Shown piece after piece: positions 27,200 to 36,070 of a stretch of 64,000 bases of DNA. This DNA comes from an uncultured Thalassotalea sp. (GTDB lineage Bacteria > Pseudomonadota > Gammaproteobacteria > Enterobacterales > Alteromonadaceae). The number at the start of each line of letters is the position of its first letter. The first letter of the stretch is position 1. Location: assembly GCA_947492575.1 (NCBI GenBank), contig CANLNK010000009.1, positions 118,649 to 182,648 on the forward strand, in the 5' to 3' direction. The notes beneath the pieces are model-generated. The model was not told the origin of the DNA. It searched no databases and worked only from the letters and a program-made list of their open reading frames with translations. A program made the position numbers and the translations under genes.

Positions 27200-28006
27200 C
27201 TATTCAAAGGTAGACCATATTGGGGCATGGTCTGAAGGTTTCTCAATACCACGTAATTGGTAATCAACGTCAGATTCAATACATTGGCTGGCAAGCGTTT
27301 CTGTTGCTAAAACAACATCAATGCGCAGACCTCGGTTGTCATCAAAGCCTTTTGAACGGTAATCAAACCACGAATATCGCTCTGTGCGATCTGGGTGTAA
27401 TTCCCTGAAAGTGTCTTTGAAACCCCAGTCCATTAATGTTTTCAACCACTCTCTTTCTTCAGGTTGGAAGCTACACTTACCAGTTTTTAACCAACGCTTA
27501 CGGTTTTGTTCGCCGATACCGATATCAAGGTCGATTGGAGAAATATTGATATCACCCATTACAACAATGTTCTCTTCTGGCTGGTGGTGTTCATTTAAAT
27601 AAGTCATGAGGTCTTTATAAAACTGGCGTTTGTAAGGGAATTTGGTCTCATGTTCGATATTGTCACCTTGTGGAAAGTAACCATTTAATACGGTGACTTT
27701 TTCGCCTTTTGCATTGGTCGTTTCAACCATGATCATACGACGTTGAGACTCTTCCGTGTCAGTTGGGAAACCTTTGATGACTTTGTCAGCTGGCTTTTTA
27801 CATAACATCGCAACACCGTAGTGCGCTTTTTGTCCATGGAAATAAACGTGGTAACCCATTGCCTCAACATCCGCCAAAGGGAAAGCTTCGTCATGCACTT
27901 TGATTTCTTGCAGGCCAATAATGTCTGGTTGATGCTTATCGATTACTGCTTGAAGTTGATGAAGTCTGGCACGCAGTCCATTGATATTAAAAGAGATGAT
28001 TTTCAT
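27200..28006 (-). CDS. xthA: Exodeoxyribonuclease III XthA
   Basis: ExoIII is an AP endonuclease and 3'-5' exonuclease of base-excision repair. With the ATG at 28006 the product is 268 aa, identical in length to E. coli XthA; the longer frame from 28051 adds an unlikely leader. Metal and catalytic blocks are present: [42 protein letters not shown] and the final [10 protein letters not shown]. It is divergent from the VC2046-like gene. Confidence 0.96.
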   Translation of the reverse strand: MKIISFNINGLRARLHQLQAVIDKHQPDIIGLQEIKVHDEAFPLADVEAMGYHVYFHGQKAHYGVAMLCKKPADKVIKGFPTDTEESQRRMIMVETTNAKGEKVTVLNGYFPQGDNIEHETKFPYKRQFYKDLMTYLNEHHQPEENIVVMGDINISPIDLDIGIGEQNRKRWLKTGKCSFQPEEREWLKTLMDWGFKDTFRELHPDRTERYSWFDYRSKGFDDNRGLRIDVVLATETLASQCIESDVDYQLRGIEKPSDHAPIWSTFE

Positions 28007-28217
28007 TATCGTGTGATTCTCGTTTTTGGCGCAAAAAACCGATCTTAACACTGAATTAACGTAGTTAGTATGTTTGTTTGAGTAGTAGTTGCTATTGATA
28101 CTGGCTCGTATATTACAACTGAATTCAATTAAGAAATATTTCTAAAATATTCTTAAGTTTTTTAGATCACAGTCGATAATTAATCTAAGCGTTTATTGAT
28201 TATGTTGTTCCACGTTT

Positions 28218-28775
28218 TTGTTTTCTTCAGATATCGACAGTTCTACACATCAGCAGTCTCAAACGACAGCACCTAGTACACTGGTACATGAGTTGCAGCT
28301 AGGTAACTCGTTAAATCAATGTGTTAGAGAGTCTCGTAGAGCTGACTTTGCTTTGATGCTGGCATTACTTACCGACGATGTTCGTGAGCACAGCGAATTT
28401 ATGGTGCCACAAACTGTAGAAAGTGAAACACATGTTGATACGGAAACGTTACGCAAACATTTCGAATTACCAGAAACCCCATCATTGGCTCTTTCATCGA
28501 TAGAAGAGCTTGGCGCTTTTAATCAGGCTGAATTAGCTGCCAATAATCAACTGGCGACACTGCGTTTATCTCAAGCGTTGAATCCAAAGCCTCTGGCGTT
28601 TAGAGATGATACTAAGCATATTCCAACAGTGGTTCTTGCCAATACTAATATTCATTGCCAAGAAAGAGCAATGAAAGTTGAAAGACCTAAAACGTTATCG
28701 ATGGATGCTAAAGCATGGTTGAAAGCATTGGCACAATCAATAGAGAAAGAGGCAGTCAGTCAAACTGCAATGTAA
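28218..28775 (+). CDS. VC2046/SO_2500-family hypothetical protein
   Basis: The 185-aa product has the segment LVHELQLGNSLNQCVRESRRADFALMLALLTDDV near residues 22-57, which I associate with the VC2046/SO_2500 family of Vibrio and Shewanella. The rest is polar and probably partly disordered. The first usable start codon in frame is a TTG at 28218; a stop lies 21 bases upstream and no Shine-Dalgarno is visible, so the start is uncertain. Function unknown. Divergent from xthA. Confidence 0.65.
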   Translation: MFSSDIDSSTHQQSQTTAPSTLVHELQLGNSLNQCVRESRRADFALMLALLTDDVREHSEFMVPQTVESETHVDTETLRKHFELPETPSLALSSIEELGAFNQAELAANNQLATLRLSQALNPKPLAFRDDTKHIPTVVLANTNIHCQERAMKVERPKTLSMDAKAWLKALAQSIEKEAVSQTAM

Positions 28776-28803
28776 TTCTCCTAGTACTTACAGCTCTTCT
28801 ATA

Positions 28804-28838
28804 CCACTCAACAACGAATAGAAATAGTACATGAGTGG
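28804..28838. terminator. Possible hairpin terminator after the VC2046-like gene
   Basis: CCACTCA and TGAGTGG form a 7-base stem around a 21-base loop between the convergent VC2046-like and ychJ genes. There is no proper T tract, so this is weak. Confidence 0.35.
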
Positions 28839-28908
28839 ATTATTGATTATGTCTTCACATTACCGTATTCCACCAAACAGCAGTGCGTTAGCACTGAGTA
28901 TTGAGACG

Positions 28909-29382
28909 CTAATTAGCGCCGCAGCATTTTTTATACTTCTTACCACTGTCACAAGGGCAAGCGTCGTTTCGCTTGATCGTTCTTATTTTACTATTAGTGA
29001 TTATATGCCCTGATGTATATCGCCAGAGCCCCTGTTCAAGAATGAAATCAGAAAGCTCTCTCATTTCGTAAAGATCGCTATCTACTAAATAAAAGGCTGA
29101 AAACTCTACTTGGCCTTCATTGCTGTGGTTTGGTGGAGATTGATGAATGTCGAGCTTTACCCAAGTCGAGCCTTGAGCTGAATCTGCTAAATCACGCACT
29201 GTTAGGTTTAAACGTTGTTGATGAGCGTAAGTATCTAGAACGTACTCAAAGTTGTCTAATGCATACGCGGCATATCGAGAGCGCATTAGGGATAGAGGAG
29301 AGCCTGCAGGCTTTTCACCTAAATGGGATGGTTCGCAGCAAGTTTGGTAACTGGCACCAGAGCAACAAGGACATAAATTCAA
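28909..29382 (-). CDS. ychJ: YchJ-family SEC-C protein (UPF0225)
   Basis: The 157-aa protein carries an N-terminal cysteine cluster CPCCSGASYQTCC, a central NTF2-like domain with LMRSRYAAYALDNFEYVLDTY, and a C-terminal SEC-C zinc motif DACPCDSGKKYKKCC. This is the complete architecture of YchJ proteins. SEC-C motifs bind zinc and often contact SecB or ribosome-linked partners; the role of YchJ itself is unknown. Confidence 0.9.
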   Translation of the reverse strand: MNLCPCCSGASYQTCCEPSHLGEKPAGSPLSLMRSRYAAYALDNFEYVLDTYAHQQRLNLTVRDLADSAQGSTWVKLDIHQSPPNHSNEGQVEFSAFYLVDSDLYEMRELSDFILEQGLWRYTSGHIITNSKIRTIKRNDACPCDSGKKYKKCCGAN

Positions 29383-29428
29383 GGACTGTACTCAATGTTG
29401 ATTTGTTTATGACTGGTGCCAATTTTAC

Positions 29429-29848
29429 CTAGAAGTTGCTATTTAACAAAACACAATGTGTATTTCCAATAAGCGCCTTTTGTTGAAGCTGTTCGCTTTG
29501 TTGGATGTTGAGTTCAGCATCACAAATTACAACAGCTGCGCAGTTTCCTTTAGCTAACGTTCTTTCAATATTCCTTGTGCTGATACTTGAACGATTAGCA
29601 TGTACCCATAGCACTTTTTCTTTTCCAATATTTTGTTCTTGCTGCAGATGCATTAGGTCACTTGCATTTGAACTGACTACTAGTACCCATTTATGGTTGT
29701 CTTGATATCGCTGACACAATAGAGCTATTTCGTTAAATAAGCTACATGGGCTATTAACCAGCTTAGTTTCAAACCACTGATTATAGTGGTTATGGCCAAA
29801 ATTAGTTGTGTCTTTTGCTGTGTTAATAGTGTTGTTTGATACGTTCAT
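29429..29848 (-). CDS. sulA: SulA-like SOS cell-division inhibitor
   Basis: SulA blocks FtsZ assembly after DNA damage. With the ATG at 29848 the product is about 139 aa. The central part KWVLVVSSNASDLMHLQQE, the VLWVHANRSSISTRNIERTL segment and the GNCAAVVICDAEL strand align with the SulA fold (a RecA-like domain without P-loop). Two perfect CTGT-N8-ACAG LexA boxes directly upstream make the identification much stronger. The protein is less conserved than in enterobacteria, as is usual for SulA. Confidence 0.82.
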   Translation of the reverse strand: MNVSNNTINTAKDTTNFGHNHYNQWFETKLVNSPCSLFNEIALLCQRYQDNHKWVLVVSSNASDLMHLQQEQNIGKEKVLWVHANRSSISTRNIERTLAKGNCAAVVICDAELNIQQSEQLQQKALIGNTHCVLLNSNF

Positions 29849-29878
29849 TTGTTTGTCCTTAAATATTTGCATTGAGCA

Positions 29879-29894
29879 CTGTATGAATAAACAG
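29879..29894. promoter_or_regulatory. LexA box 1 (SOS operator) of sulA
   Basis: CTGT ATGAATAA ACAG is an exact CTGT-N8-ACAG match, 31 bases upstream of the sulA start codon. Confidence 0.85.
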
Positions 29895-29926
29895 TAACTG
29901 GCTTTGGTTTAAAAATCAACATAAAG

Positions 29927-29942
29927 CTGTATAAAAAAACAG
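29927..29942. promoter_or_regulatory. LexA box 2 (SOS operator) of sulA
   Basis: CTGT ATAAAAAA ACAG is a second exact CTGT-N8-ACAG match, 48 bases from the first box centre to centre. The pair suggests tight, cooperative repression. Confidence 0.8.
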
Positions 29943-30109
29943 TGTTTGGGTTTTTTAAGATAAAACCTAAGAAATACAAGGGGCTGATGTAGTAAATGCA
30001 CGAAAATTGTGCAAACGATACCGGAAATGGTGTTTTTATGCTCGAAAAGCTTTTATAAGGCGACATAATTAATTACATTGTCAGGCCAATTAATGTTAAG
30101 GAAATGTAT

Positions 30110-32173
30110 ATGAAAAGATACGGATTTATTGCACTTGGTGCTTTGGCGCTTAGCCCCGCGCTACAAGCCAAGCAAGACGTGCGCTTAATTGATCCAAGAA
30201 TTGTCGGTGGTGAAGAAGCAACACAAGGTGATTACCCTTGGATGTCTGCACTTGTTTATACGGGTGAAACCATTACGTCTAATTTAACCGTTGGCGATAC
30301 GGCTTATTCTTCGCAACCTTTTAATTTCACGCCTTCTGGTTCTGCCTCGGGTGAATTAGTGGATTGTGGTATTGGTGACCAAGCGTGTACTGACGCACAA
30401 GATAAAGTGTGTTTGATTGAGCGTGGTGAAATTAACTTTTCAGTAAAAGCTGACAACTGTGAAGCTGGCGGTGGTGTAGGTGTTATTATCTATAACAACG
30501 TTGCAGGCGCGGTAAATGGTACATTAGGCGAAGATTTCGCGGGTACAATTCCTGTTGTCGGTATTAGTCAAGAAGATGGACAAAATTTAAAAGAAAACAA
30601 CCTAGGTGATGTAGCCAATGTTGAAGTATCTAGCGAAACTTCTTTGATACAGGATTCGTTCTGTGGTGCAAGTTTCTTAGGTGACAAATGGGTATTAACT
30701 GCAGCTCACTGTATCGATGATGTTACTGTTGGCACATTAAAAGTTAATGTTGGCGAGCATGATTTATCTGATGGCGCGGAAAACGCTATCACGGTTAAGC
30801 GCATCTACATGCACCCTGGTTACGATGACTTCTCATTAAATAATGATATGGCGTTATTAGAATTAGAAGAGTCTGTAGACGCGGAAGCTATTACCTTAGC
30901 ATCAGTTGAAACGACTGACCAAGCTGCTGCAATCGCTTCGCAAGCAACTGTTATGGGCTGGGGTGGCCGTATCGGTTACCAGCCAGGTCAAGGTCCAACT
31001 GGCGACTTCCCTGACGTATTACATGAAGTTGATATTAATTTATTAACTAATATGCAGTGTCAGCAAATCTTGAGTGATTCATTGACTGGCGGCACGGCGC
31101 CATTAGATCAAGTTGGTATCACTGACGTGATGATTTGTGCAACTGTTGCAGGCGGTGGCAAGAGCTCATGTCAAGGTGATAGTGGTGGTCCACTAGTGAT
31201 AGATACAAACGAAGGCTGGCAACAAGTCGGTGTTGTAAGCTGGGGTTACGGTTGTGCTGCTGATGGCTTCCCAGGTGTATTTGCTCGTGTAGCTGAGTTT
31301 GGTGCTTGGTTAAATGGTATCTACAAAGGTGTTGCTGTTGATCAAACGCTCGATATTCATGTAGTAGCTGCAAGTGCGCAATCTCAAAATACTGTTGAAG
31401 TTGTTAATAATAGCGATCAAGCTGTTAGCCTTACGTATAGCATTACAGGTAGCGAAGACTTCAGTGTTAAAGCAAACCAATGTTTAAGCTTAGCGGCTGA
31501 CGAAGTTTGTGAGTTAACAATTAACTACAGCAGTGATGACGTAGGTACAGATGAAGCTCAGTTAGTGATTAGTGCTGACGATGAGTCAGTAGCGGTTAGC
31601 TCAACGGTATTAAAGGCGAACGCAATTGCGACGTCTGAAGATGTTGTATCGGCATTAGGTAGCGATGAAAACGTGCAATGGTACAGTGGTGGTGAACTTC
31701 CTTGGGTTGCCAACACAGTAGACGGCGGCATTGAAAGTGGTGCAATTACTGATTTGCAAGACAGTATCGTCATGGCGGTAGTATCGGGTGAAGGTGAGTT
31801 TACCTTTGAGTGGGCGGTTTCTTCAGAAGAAAACGTTGATGAGCCAAATGAACCTTATGATGCACTTTACATTTACATTAATGGTCAGCTAGAAGGTTTT
31901 ATTTCTGGTGAAGTTGATTACTCAAGTGTGACACTAGAACTTACTGGTGACGAAAACCGCATTACTTGGATTTACAACAAAGATCCGAACACGCTAGATG
32001 GCGAAGATAAAGGTTACCTGCGCAATGTTGTGTTTGAAAAAACACCTGAGCCGGAGCCAGAGCCAACTCCAGCACCAACACCAACGCCTTCTTCAAGTGG
32101 TTCGTCTGGTGGTAGCATGGCATGGTTATTAGCTTTTGCTTCGTTACTACTATCAAGACGTTTAAGTCGTTAA
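30110..32173 (+). CDS. Secreted trypsin-like protease with PA-type insertion and GlyGly-CTERM tail
   Basis: The 687-aa product has a signal peptide (cleavage near LQAK), then the mature chymotrypsin-fold N-terminus RIVGGEEAT. Between this first strand and the catalytic His an extra domain of about 120 residues (about 52-175) is inserted, with CLIERGEINFSVKADNCEAG and GTIPVVGISQEDGQ, typical of a protease-associated (PA) domain. The triad is His200 (LTAAHC), Asp246 (NNDMALLEL) and Ser358 (QGDSGGPL). Beta-rich C-terminal domains follow, then a Pro/Glu/Thr linker and a tail SGGSMAWLLAF with a basic end, the GlyGly-CTERM signal processed by rhombosortase. ATG 30110 is preferred over 30104 because AAGGAA is 6 bases upstream. 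Confidence 0.93.
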   Translation: MKRYGFIALGALALSPALQAKQDVRLIDPRIVGGEEATQGDYPWMSALVYTGETITSNLTVGDTAYSSQPFNFTPSGSASGELVDCGIGDQACTDAQDKVCLIERGEINFSVKADNCEAGGGVGVIIYNNVAGAVNGTLGEDFAGTIPVVGISQEDGQNLKENNLGDVANVEVSSETSLIQDSFCGASFLGDKWVLTAAHCIDDVTVGTLKVNVGEHDLSDGAENAITVKRIYMHPGYDDFSLNNDMALLELEESVDAEAITLASVETTDQAAAIASQATVMGWGGRIGYQPGQGPTGDFPDVLHEVDINLLTNMQCQQILSDSLTGGTAPLDQVGITDVMICATVAGGGKSSCQGDSGGPLVIDTNEGWQQVGVVSWGYGCAADGFPGVFARVAEFGAWLNGIYKGVAVDQTLDIHVVAASAQSQNTVEVVNNSDQAVSLTYSITGSEDFSVKANQCLSLAADEVCELTINYSSDDVGTDEAQLVISADDESVAVSSTVLKANAIATSEDVVSALGSDENVQWYSGGELPWVANTVDGGIESGAITDLQDSIVMAVVSGEGEFTFEWAVSSEENVDEPNEPYDALYIYINGQLEGFISGEVDYSSVTLELTGDENRITWIYNKDPNTLDGEDKGYLRNVVFEKTPEPEPEPTPAPTPTPSSSGSSGGSMAWLLAFASLLLSRRLSR

Positions 32174-32202
32174 TTTAACCGTTAGCGTTTAACAAAACTT
32201 AT

Positions 32203-32230
32203 AAAGGTCAGCATCAGCTGGCCTTTTTTC
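32203..32230 (+). terminator. Intrinsic terminator of the protease gene
   Basis: AAAGG-T-CAGC and GCTG-G-CCTTTTTT form a stem with an ATCA loop and T tract 30 bases after the stop. Confidence 0.85.
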
Positions 32231-32434
32231 ACCATAATAAAGCATACCTTGCATTGTATTAGCCCATGAACAAGAAATATATTTAACGATGTTAAGTGTA
32301 TGTTTCTGAATTATAAGAGATTATCTAATTGGTATGAAATTTGTTCTACTTTCTGTTAGTTAAGTCAACTTGTCGTAGTGATTAACCAATTTAGTGTTCT
32401 CAACAGGTTAAAAGCTCATATTTTGTGAAACAAG

Positions 32435-33040
32435 ATGCCAATAGAAAAAAAACAAGAACTCAACGTACTACTAATAGAAGATGACAAGAATAAAGCAGAA
32501 GTTCTGATTAATGCTTTAGATTGTTCGCAATATTGTATTCGTCATGTGGCGACTACTGGGATATCTTTGCTTAAACAAGTTGAGCAACTCCAACCTAACA
32601 TTATCATTATTGATGTAGAGTCACCGAACCGAGACATTCTAGACAGCCTAAGCATTCTTTCCACTTCAAATCCCAAACCGGTAGTTATGTTCTCTGCCAA
32701 AGGAGATACAGAAACGATCAACGCGACAGTTAAGTCAGGCGTTAGTGCATATGTTGCTGGCGGTGTAGACCCCGAGCGTGTCCGCTCTATCATTGATACG
32801 GCTGTTGCTCAGTTCTCTGCTTATCAAGCACTCAAAAGCGAGCTGGTTAAAACTAAGCAACGGTTAACGAACCAGCGAGTTATTGATCAAGCTAAGACTT
32901 GGTTGATGGAATCAAAAAGTTTAACGGAAAAAGAGGCGTACCACCGCATACGGAAAATGGCGATGGACAACAGTCAGAAGTTAGAAGATGTTGCTAAAAA
33001 TATTCTGTCGTTGGCGCAATTATTGGAGAAGTCGTCATGA
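32435..33040 (+). CDS. nasT: Nitrate/nitrite-responsive antiterminator NasT
   Basis: The 201-aa protein has an N-terminal receiver-like domain (residues 8-130; VLLIEDD acidic pair and Asp60 in IIIID) and a C-terminal ANTAR RNA-binding domain (about 138-195, with AKTWLMESKSLTEKEAYHRIRKMAMD). The usual receiver Lys-Pro is replaced by AYVAGG, as in NasT proteins that are controlled by NasS instead of by phosphorylation. Its stop overlaps the nasS start (ATGA). Expected role: bind the leader hairpins before nrtA and prevent termination when nitrate is present. Confidence 0.93.
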   Translation: MPIEKKQELNVLLIEDDKNKAEVLINALDCSQYCIRHVATTGISLLKQVEQLQPNIIIIDVESPNRDILDSLSILSTSNPKPVVMFSAKGDTETINATVKSGVSAYVAGGVDPERVRSIIDTAVAQFSAYQALKSELVKTKQRLTNQRVIDQAKTWLMESKSLTEKEAYHRIRKMAMDNSQKLEDVAKNILSLAQLLEKSS

Positions 33041-34176
33041 ATATGAATCATCATCAATCTTTTGAGCCAGAAATTGCTGATATAGCACTTGGCTTCATGC
33101 CATTAACGGACTGTGCTCCACTTGTCGTTGCGTATGAGCTTGGCTATTTTGCTGATGTTGGCCTCAACGTGACGCTGAAAAAGCAATATTCTTGGGCAAC
33201 GATGCGAGATAAGTTACATGCTGGCGTTTTAGATGTTGCGCAATTTCTAGCACCTATGCCAATGGCTAGCACACTTGGGCTTAGCGGCGAGGCCGTTAAT
33301 GTCATCGCGCCGATGGTGCTAAGTCAAAATGGTAACGGTATAACGATATCTACGGCGCTGTATGAAGAAATAAAATTCAGCAATCAGATACATCGAATCG
33401 ACTTTCCTATTAGTGCTGCGCTATTAAAACCAATTGTTGAAGCGAGAAAAGAAAGTGACAGCAAACTCAAATTTGCCACGGTTTACCCGCATAGCTGTCA
33501 TTACTATCAACTAACCTCATGGCTTACTCAGAATAATGTCGCGATAGATGATGTCGAGATTGTGATTATTCCACCGGCAAGCATGGTAGAAGCATTGCAG
33601 TCCGATGATATTGATGGTTTTTGTGTTGGCGGCCCGTGGAATGCTAAAGCTGTGCGCGATGGCGTAGGTGTCACAGGGGTTACATCTTGTGATATTTGGC
33701 CTGACATGCCTGAAAAAGTATTGGCGATGAGAGAGGATTGGCAATTACGCTATCCTGAAGCAACCAAGGCCATTATTTTTGCATTGCAAAGAGCGTGCAA
33801 CTGGTTAACGCATGTCGCTAACCGTTTTGAGGCGGCTCGCATATTATCGCGTCACCCTTATTTAGACTTGCATTTGTCTGTCATAGCTCCTTCGCTAATA
33901 GGCAGCTGTTTAGTGCACCATAGTTTGTCACCGAGACATATTCCAAGCTACAACCGCTTTTCGGTTGAGGGGATAGATACTATTAATAAGCCAGAGTTGT
34001 TCCATGGAGAATGGTTGTTAAGCCAAATGTTGAAACACCAACACATCGAACCTAAACAAGTGCAAGAAACTTTGATTAAAAAGGTGTTTCGCCAAGATAT
34101 CTATTTATCGGCGTTTGGGAGCCCAGAGGCGAAGAATAAGGTTGCGGTATTTAAAAGCACCAAAATTGGTCTTTGA
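33037..34176 (+). CDS. nasS: Nitrate/nitrite sensor NasS
   Basis: The 379-aa protein is an NrtA/NasF-like periplasmic-binding fold without signal peptide, so it acts in the cytoplasm. Shared motifs with the neighbouring transporter SBP include IALGFMPLTDCAPLVVAYELGYF, LSQNGNGITIS, VGGPWNAKAV and YRPDIY-like FRQDIYLSAFG near the end. NasS sequesters NasT until nitrate or nitrite binds. Four-base overlap with nasT indicates coupled translation and near-equal amounts. Confidence 0.93.
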   Translation: MNMNHHQSFEPEIADIALGFMPLTDCAPLVVAYELGYFADVGLNVTLKKQYSWATMRDKLHAGVLDVAQFLAPMPMASTLGLSGEAVNVIAPMVLSQNGNGITISTALYEEIKFSNQIHRIDFPISAALLKPIVEARKESDSKLKFATVYPHSCHYYQLTSWLTQNNVAIDDVEIVIIPPASMVEALQSDDIDGFCVGGPWNAKAVRDGVGVTGVTSCDIWPDMPEKVLAMREDWQLRYPEATKAIIFALQRACNWLTHVANRFEAARILSRHPYLDLHLSVIAPSLIGSCLVHHSLSPRHIPSYNRFSVEGIDTINKPELFHGEWLLSQMLKHQHIEPKQVQETLIKKVFRQDIYLSAFGSPEAKNKVAVFKSTKIGL

Positions 34177-34351
34177 TGCGCCAATTCAATGCAAGGACTG
34201 CTTAGCTCTAAATGGTTTTATATTTAATAAGTTAAAAAACATTAATAAAAACAAAGGATAACGAATTTAATTAAACTTGGCATTATATGTGAATTAGTTA
34301 AATCGAAGTTATATAGCGTTTGTAGTTGAACAAACGAAAATCAAAATCAAC

Positions 34352-34399
34352 CCTGCAACGGCTGTAGGTATAACCACTCTAAAACGAAGCATTTTAGAG
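34352..34399 (+). promoter_or_regulatory. Tandem hairpins, likely NasT (ANTAR) target
   Basis: Two adjacent stem-loops lie in the nrtA leader: P1 at 34352-34368 (CCTGCA/TGTAGG with one wobble pair, loop ACGGC) and P2 at 34377-34399 (CTCTAAAA/TTTTAGAG, loop CGAAGCA), separated by 8 bases. Paired hairpins with a short linker upstream of a terminator are the known recognition structure of ANTAR regulators. The loops do not match the strict six-base consensus by eye, so details need folding. Confidence 0.7.
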
Positions 34400-34466
34400 G
34401 CGAATACAACAATTTTTTTAACTAATTAAACCGCAAAGGCGTGGTAACAAATTAGTTTGGCATCGT

Positions 34467-34514
34467 AGCCCGCAAGCATCTTAATTTTTATTGAGTGTGC
34501 TGCGGGCTTTTTTA
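34467..34514 (+). terminator. Leader terminator (attenuator) before nrtA
   Basis: AGCCCGCA (34467-34474) pairs with TGCGGGCT (34501-34508), extended by GCA/TGC past a bulged A, with T7 after the stem. It ends only four bases before the ribosome site GGAGG of nrtA. It is therefore a conditional terminator; NasT is the expected antiterminator. Upstream, AACTAATT (34420) and AATTAGTT (34450) form another inverted repeat that may be part of the switching structure. Confidence 0.88.
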
Positions 34515-34527
34515 TTTGGAGGAAAAA

Positions 34528-35937
34528 ATGTTTAAAACAATCTTTAAACAACCTAAACATTTATACCGGAAAATAATGGGTCAAGCGCTAGTGGCTAGCC
34601 TTTGTTTATCCAGCGCTATGTTGGCGAATCACTCAGTAGCAGAAGAACTTGGCTACCCTGAAAAAGAAGAACTTAAGTTTGGCTTCATTAAACTTACTGA
34701 TATGGCGCCAATTGCTATTGCATATGAAAAAGGCTATTTCGAAGACGAAGGCCTTTACGTCACCATCGAAGCACAAGCAAACTGGAAAGTACTGCTTGAC
34801 GGTGTAATTGACGGCCGCCTAGACGGTGCGCACATGTTAGCGGGGCAACCTATCGCTGCAACAATCGGTTATGGCACAAAAGCTGAAATCATTACGCCAT
34901 TTTCAATGGATTTAAATGGTAACGGTATTACAGTATCGAATGAAATTTGGAAGCAAATGAAGGGTAATATCCCTAAGCGTCCAGACGGTAAGCCTGTTCA
35001 TCCGATTAAAGCAGATGCGTTAAAACCAGTGGTTGAAAAGTACGCTGAAGAAGGCAAGCCATTTAACATGGGCATGGTTTTCCCTGTTTCAACACATAAC
35101 TATGAACTACGTTACTGGTTAGCGGCGGGTGGCATTCACCCTGGTTTTTATGCACCACACAAAGGTGATACCTCAGGTAAAATTGATGCTGAAGCGCTAC
35201 TTTCAGTAACACCGCCACCGCAAATGCCTGCAACGTTGGAAGCCGGCACAATTTATGGTTACTGCGTAGGTGAACCATGGAACCAACAAGCGGTATTTAA
35301 GGGGATCGGTGTTCCTGTTGTAACTGATTATGAAATTTGGAAAGACAACCCAGAGAAAGTTTTCGGTATTACTAAATCATTCGCTGAGAAATACCCAAAC
35401 ACCACAATTCGTTTAACACGTGCCTTGATTCGCGCAGCCAAATGGCTAGATGAAAACGACAACGCAAACCGTCCTGAAGCTGTAAAAATCTTATCGCAGT
35501 CTAACTATGTTGGCGCCGATTACGATGTTATCGCAAACAGCATGACAGGTACCTTTGAATATGAAAAAGGTGACAAGCGTGCGGTGCCTGATTTTAACGT
35601 ATTCTTCCGCTACAACGCGACTTACCCATACTACTCAGATGCTATTTGGTATCTAACGCAAATGCGCCGCTGGGGACAAATTAGTGAAGACAAGCCTGAT
35701 AGCTGGTACTTCGATGTTGCTAAGAAAGTTTACCGTCCAGATATTTATATGAAAGCAGCTAAATCGCTAGTGGATGAAAAGCTGATGGCAGCAACTGACT
35801 TTAGCGACCTAACGGGCGAAGACGGTTTCCGAAACCCACAAACACACTTTATTGACAATATCGTCTACGACGGCAGCAAACCCAATGAATACATTAATAA
35901 ATTCAGTATTGGGTTGAAGTCTGGCGACAAAATTTAG
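34528..35937 (+). CDS. nrtA: Nitrate ABC transporter substrate-binding protein
   Basis: The 469-aa protein has a signal peptide (hydrophobic around residues 18-35) and the CmpA/NrtA family blocks [48 protein letters not shown] and [16 protein letters not shown]. The frame can be read from 34495, but that start lies inside the terminator; GGAGG precedes the ATG at 34528. It should capture nitrate (or nitrite) in the periplasm for the permease and ATPase encoded next. It shares sequence with NasS, which shows the sensor arose from a transporter SBP. Confidence 0.94.
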   Translation: MFKTIFKQPKHLYRKIMGQALVASLCLSSAMLANHSVAEELGYPEKEELKFGFIKLTDMAPIAIAYEKGYFEDEGLYVTIEAQANWKVLLDGVIDGRLDGAHMLAGQPIAATIGYGTKAEIITPFSMDLNGNGITVSNEIWKQMKGNIPKRPDGKPVHPIKADALKPVVEKYAEEGKPFNMGMVFPVSTHNYELRYWLAAGGIHPGFYAPHKGDTSGKIDAEALLSVTPPPQMPATLEAGTIYGYCVGEPWNQQAVFKGIGVPVVTDYEIWKDNPEKVFGITKSFAEKYPNTTIRLTRALIRAAKWLDENDNANRPEAVKILSQSNYVGADYDVIANSMTGTFEYEKGDKRAVPDFNVFFRYNATYPYYSDAIWYLTQMRRWGQISEDKPDSWYFDVAKKVYRPDIYMKAAKSLVDEKLMAATDFSDLTGEDGFRNPQTHFIDNIVYDGSKPNEYINKFSIGLKSGDKI

Positions 35938-36070
35938 TCAGCAAGTGTAAAAATAAAAATTAGTAGGAAAGTAGCACCGCGAAGCACTTACTTGGTTTAG
36001 CTAAATAGTTTAACTACTTAATTAAATCGCTTACTCAGTAGAAAGTGTTCAATGATGCTTGGAGAGAAAA

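Noticed and set aside
28831..29013. 60-codon open frame on the + strand
   Set aside because: Lies mostly antisense to ychJ, whose zinc motifs and length are convincing; no ribosome site pattern.
32320..32336. Second ATACCAATT-type palindrome before nasT
   Set aside because: Only the AATTGGTAT half is present without its partner arm.
34261..34300. Sigma-54 promoter (TGGCA-like) before the nitrate operon
   Set aside because: TTGGCATTATATGTGAA lacks the GC element at the right distance and is a poor fit.
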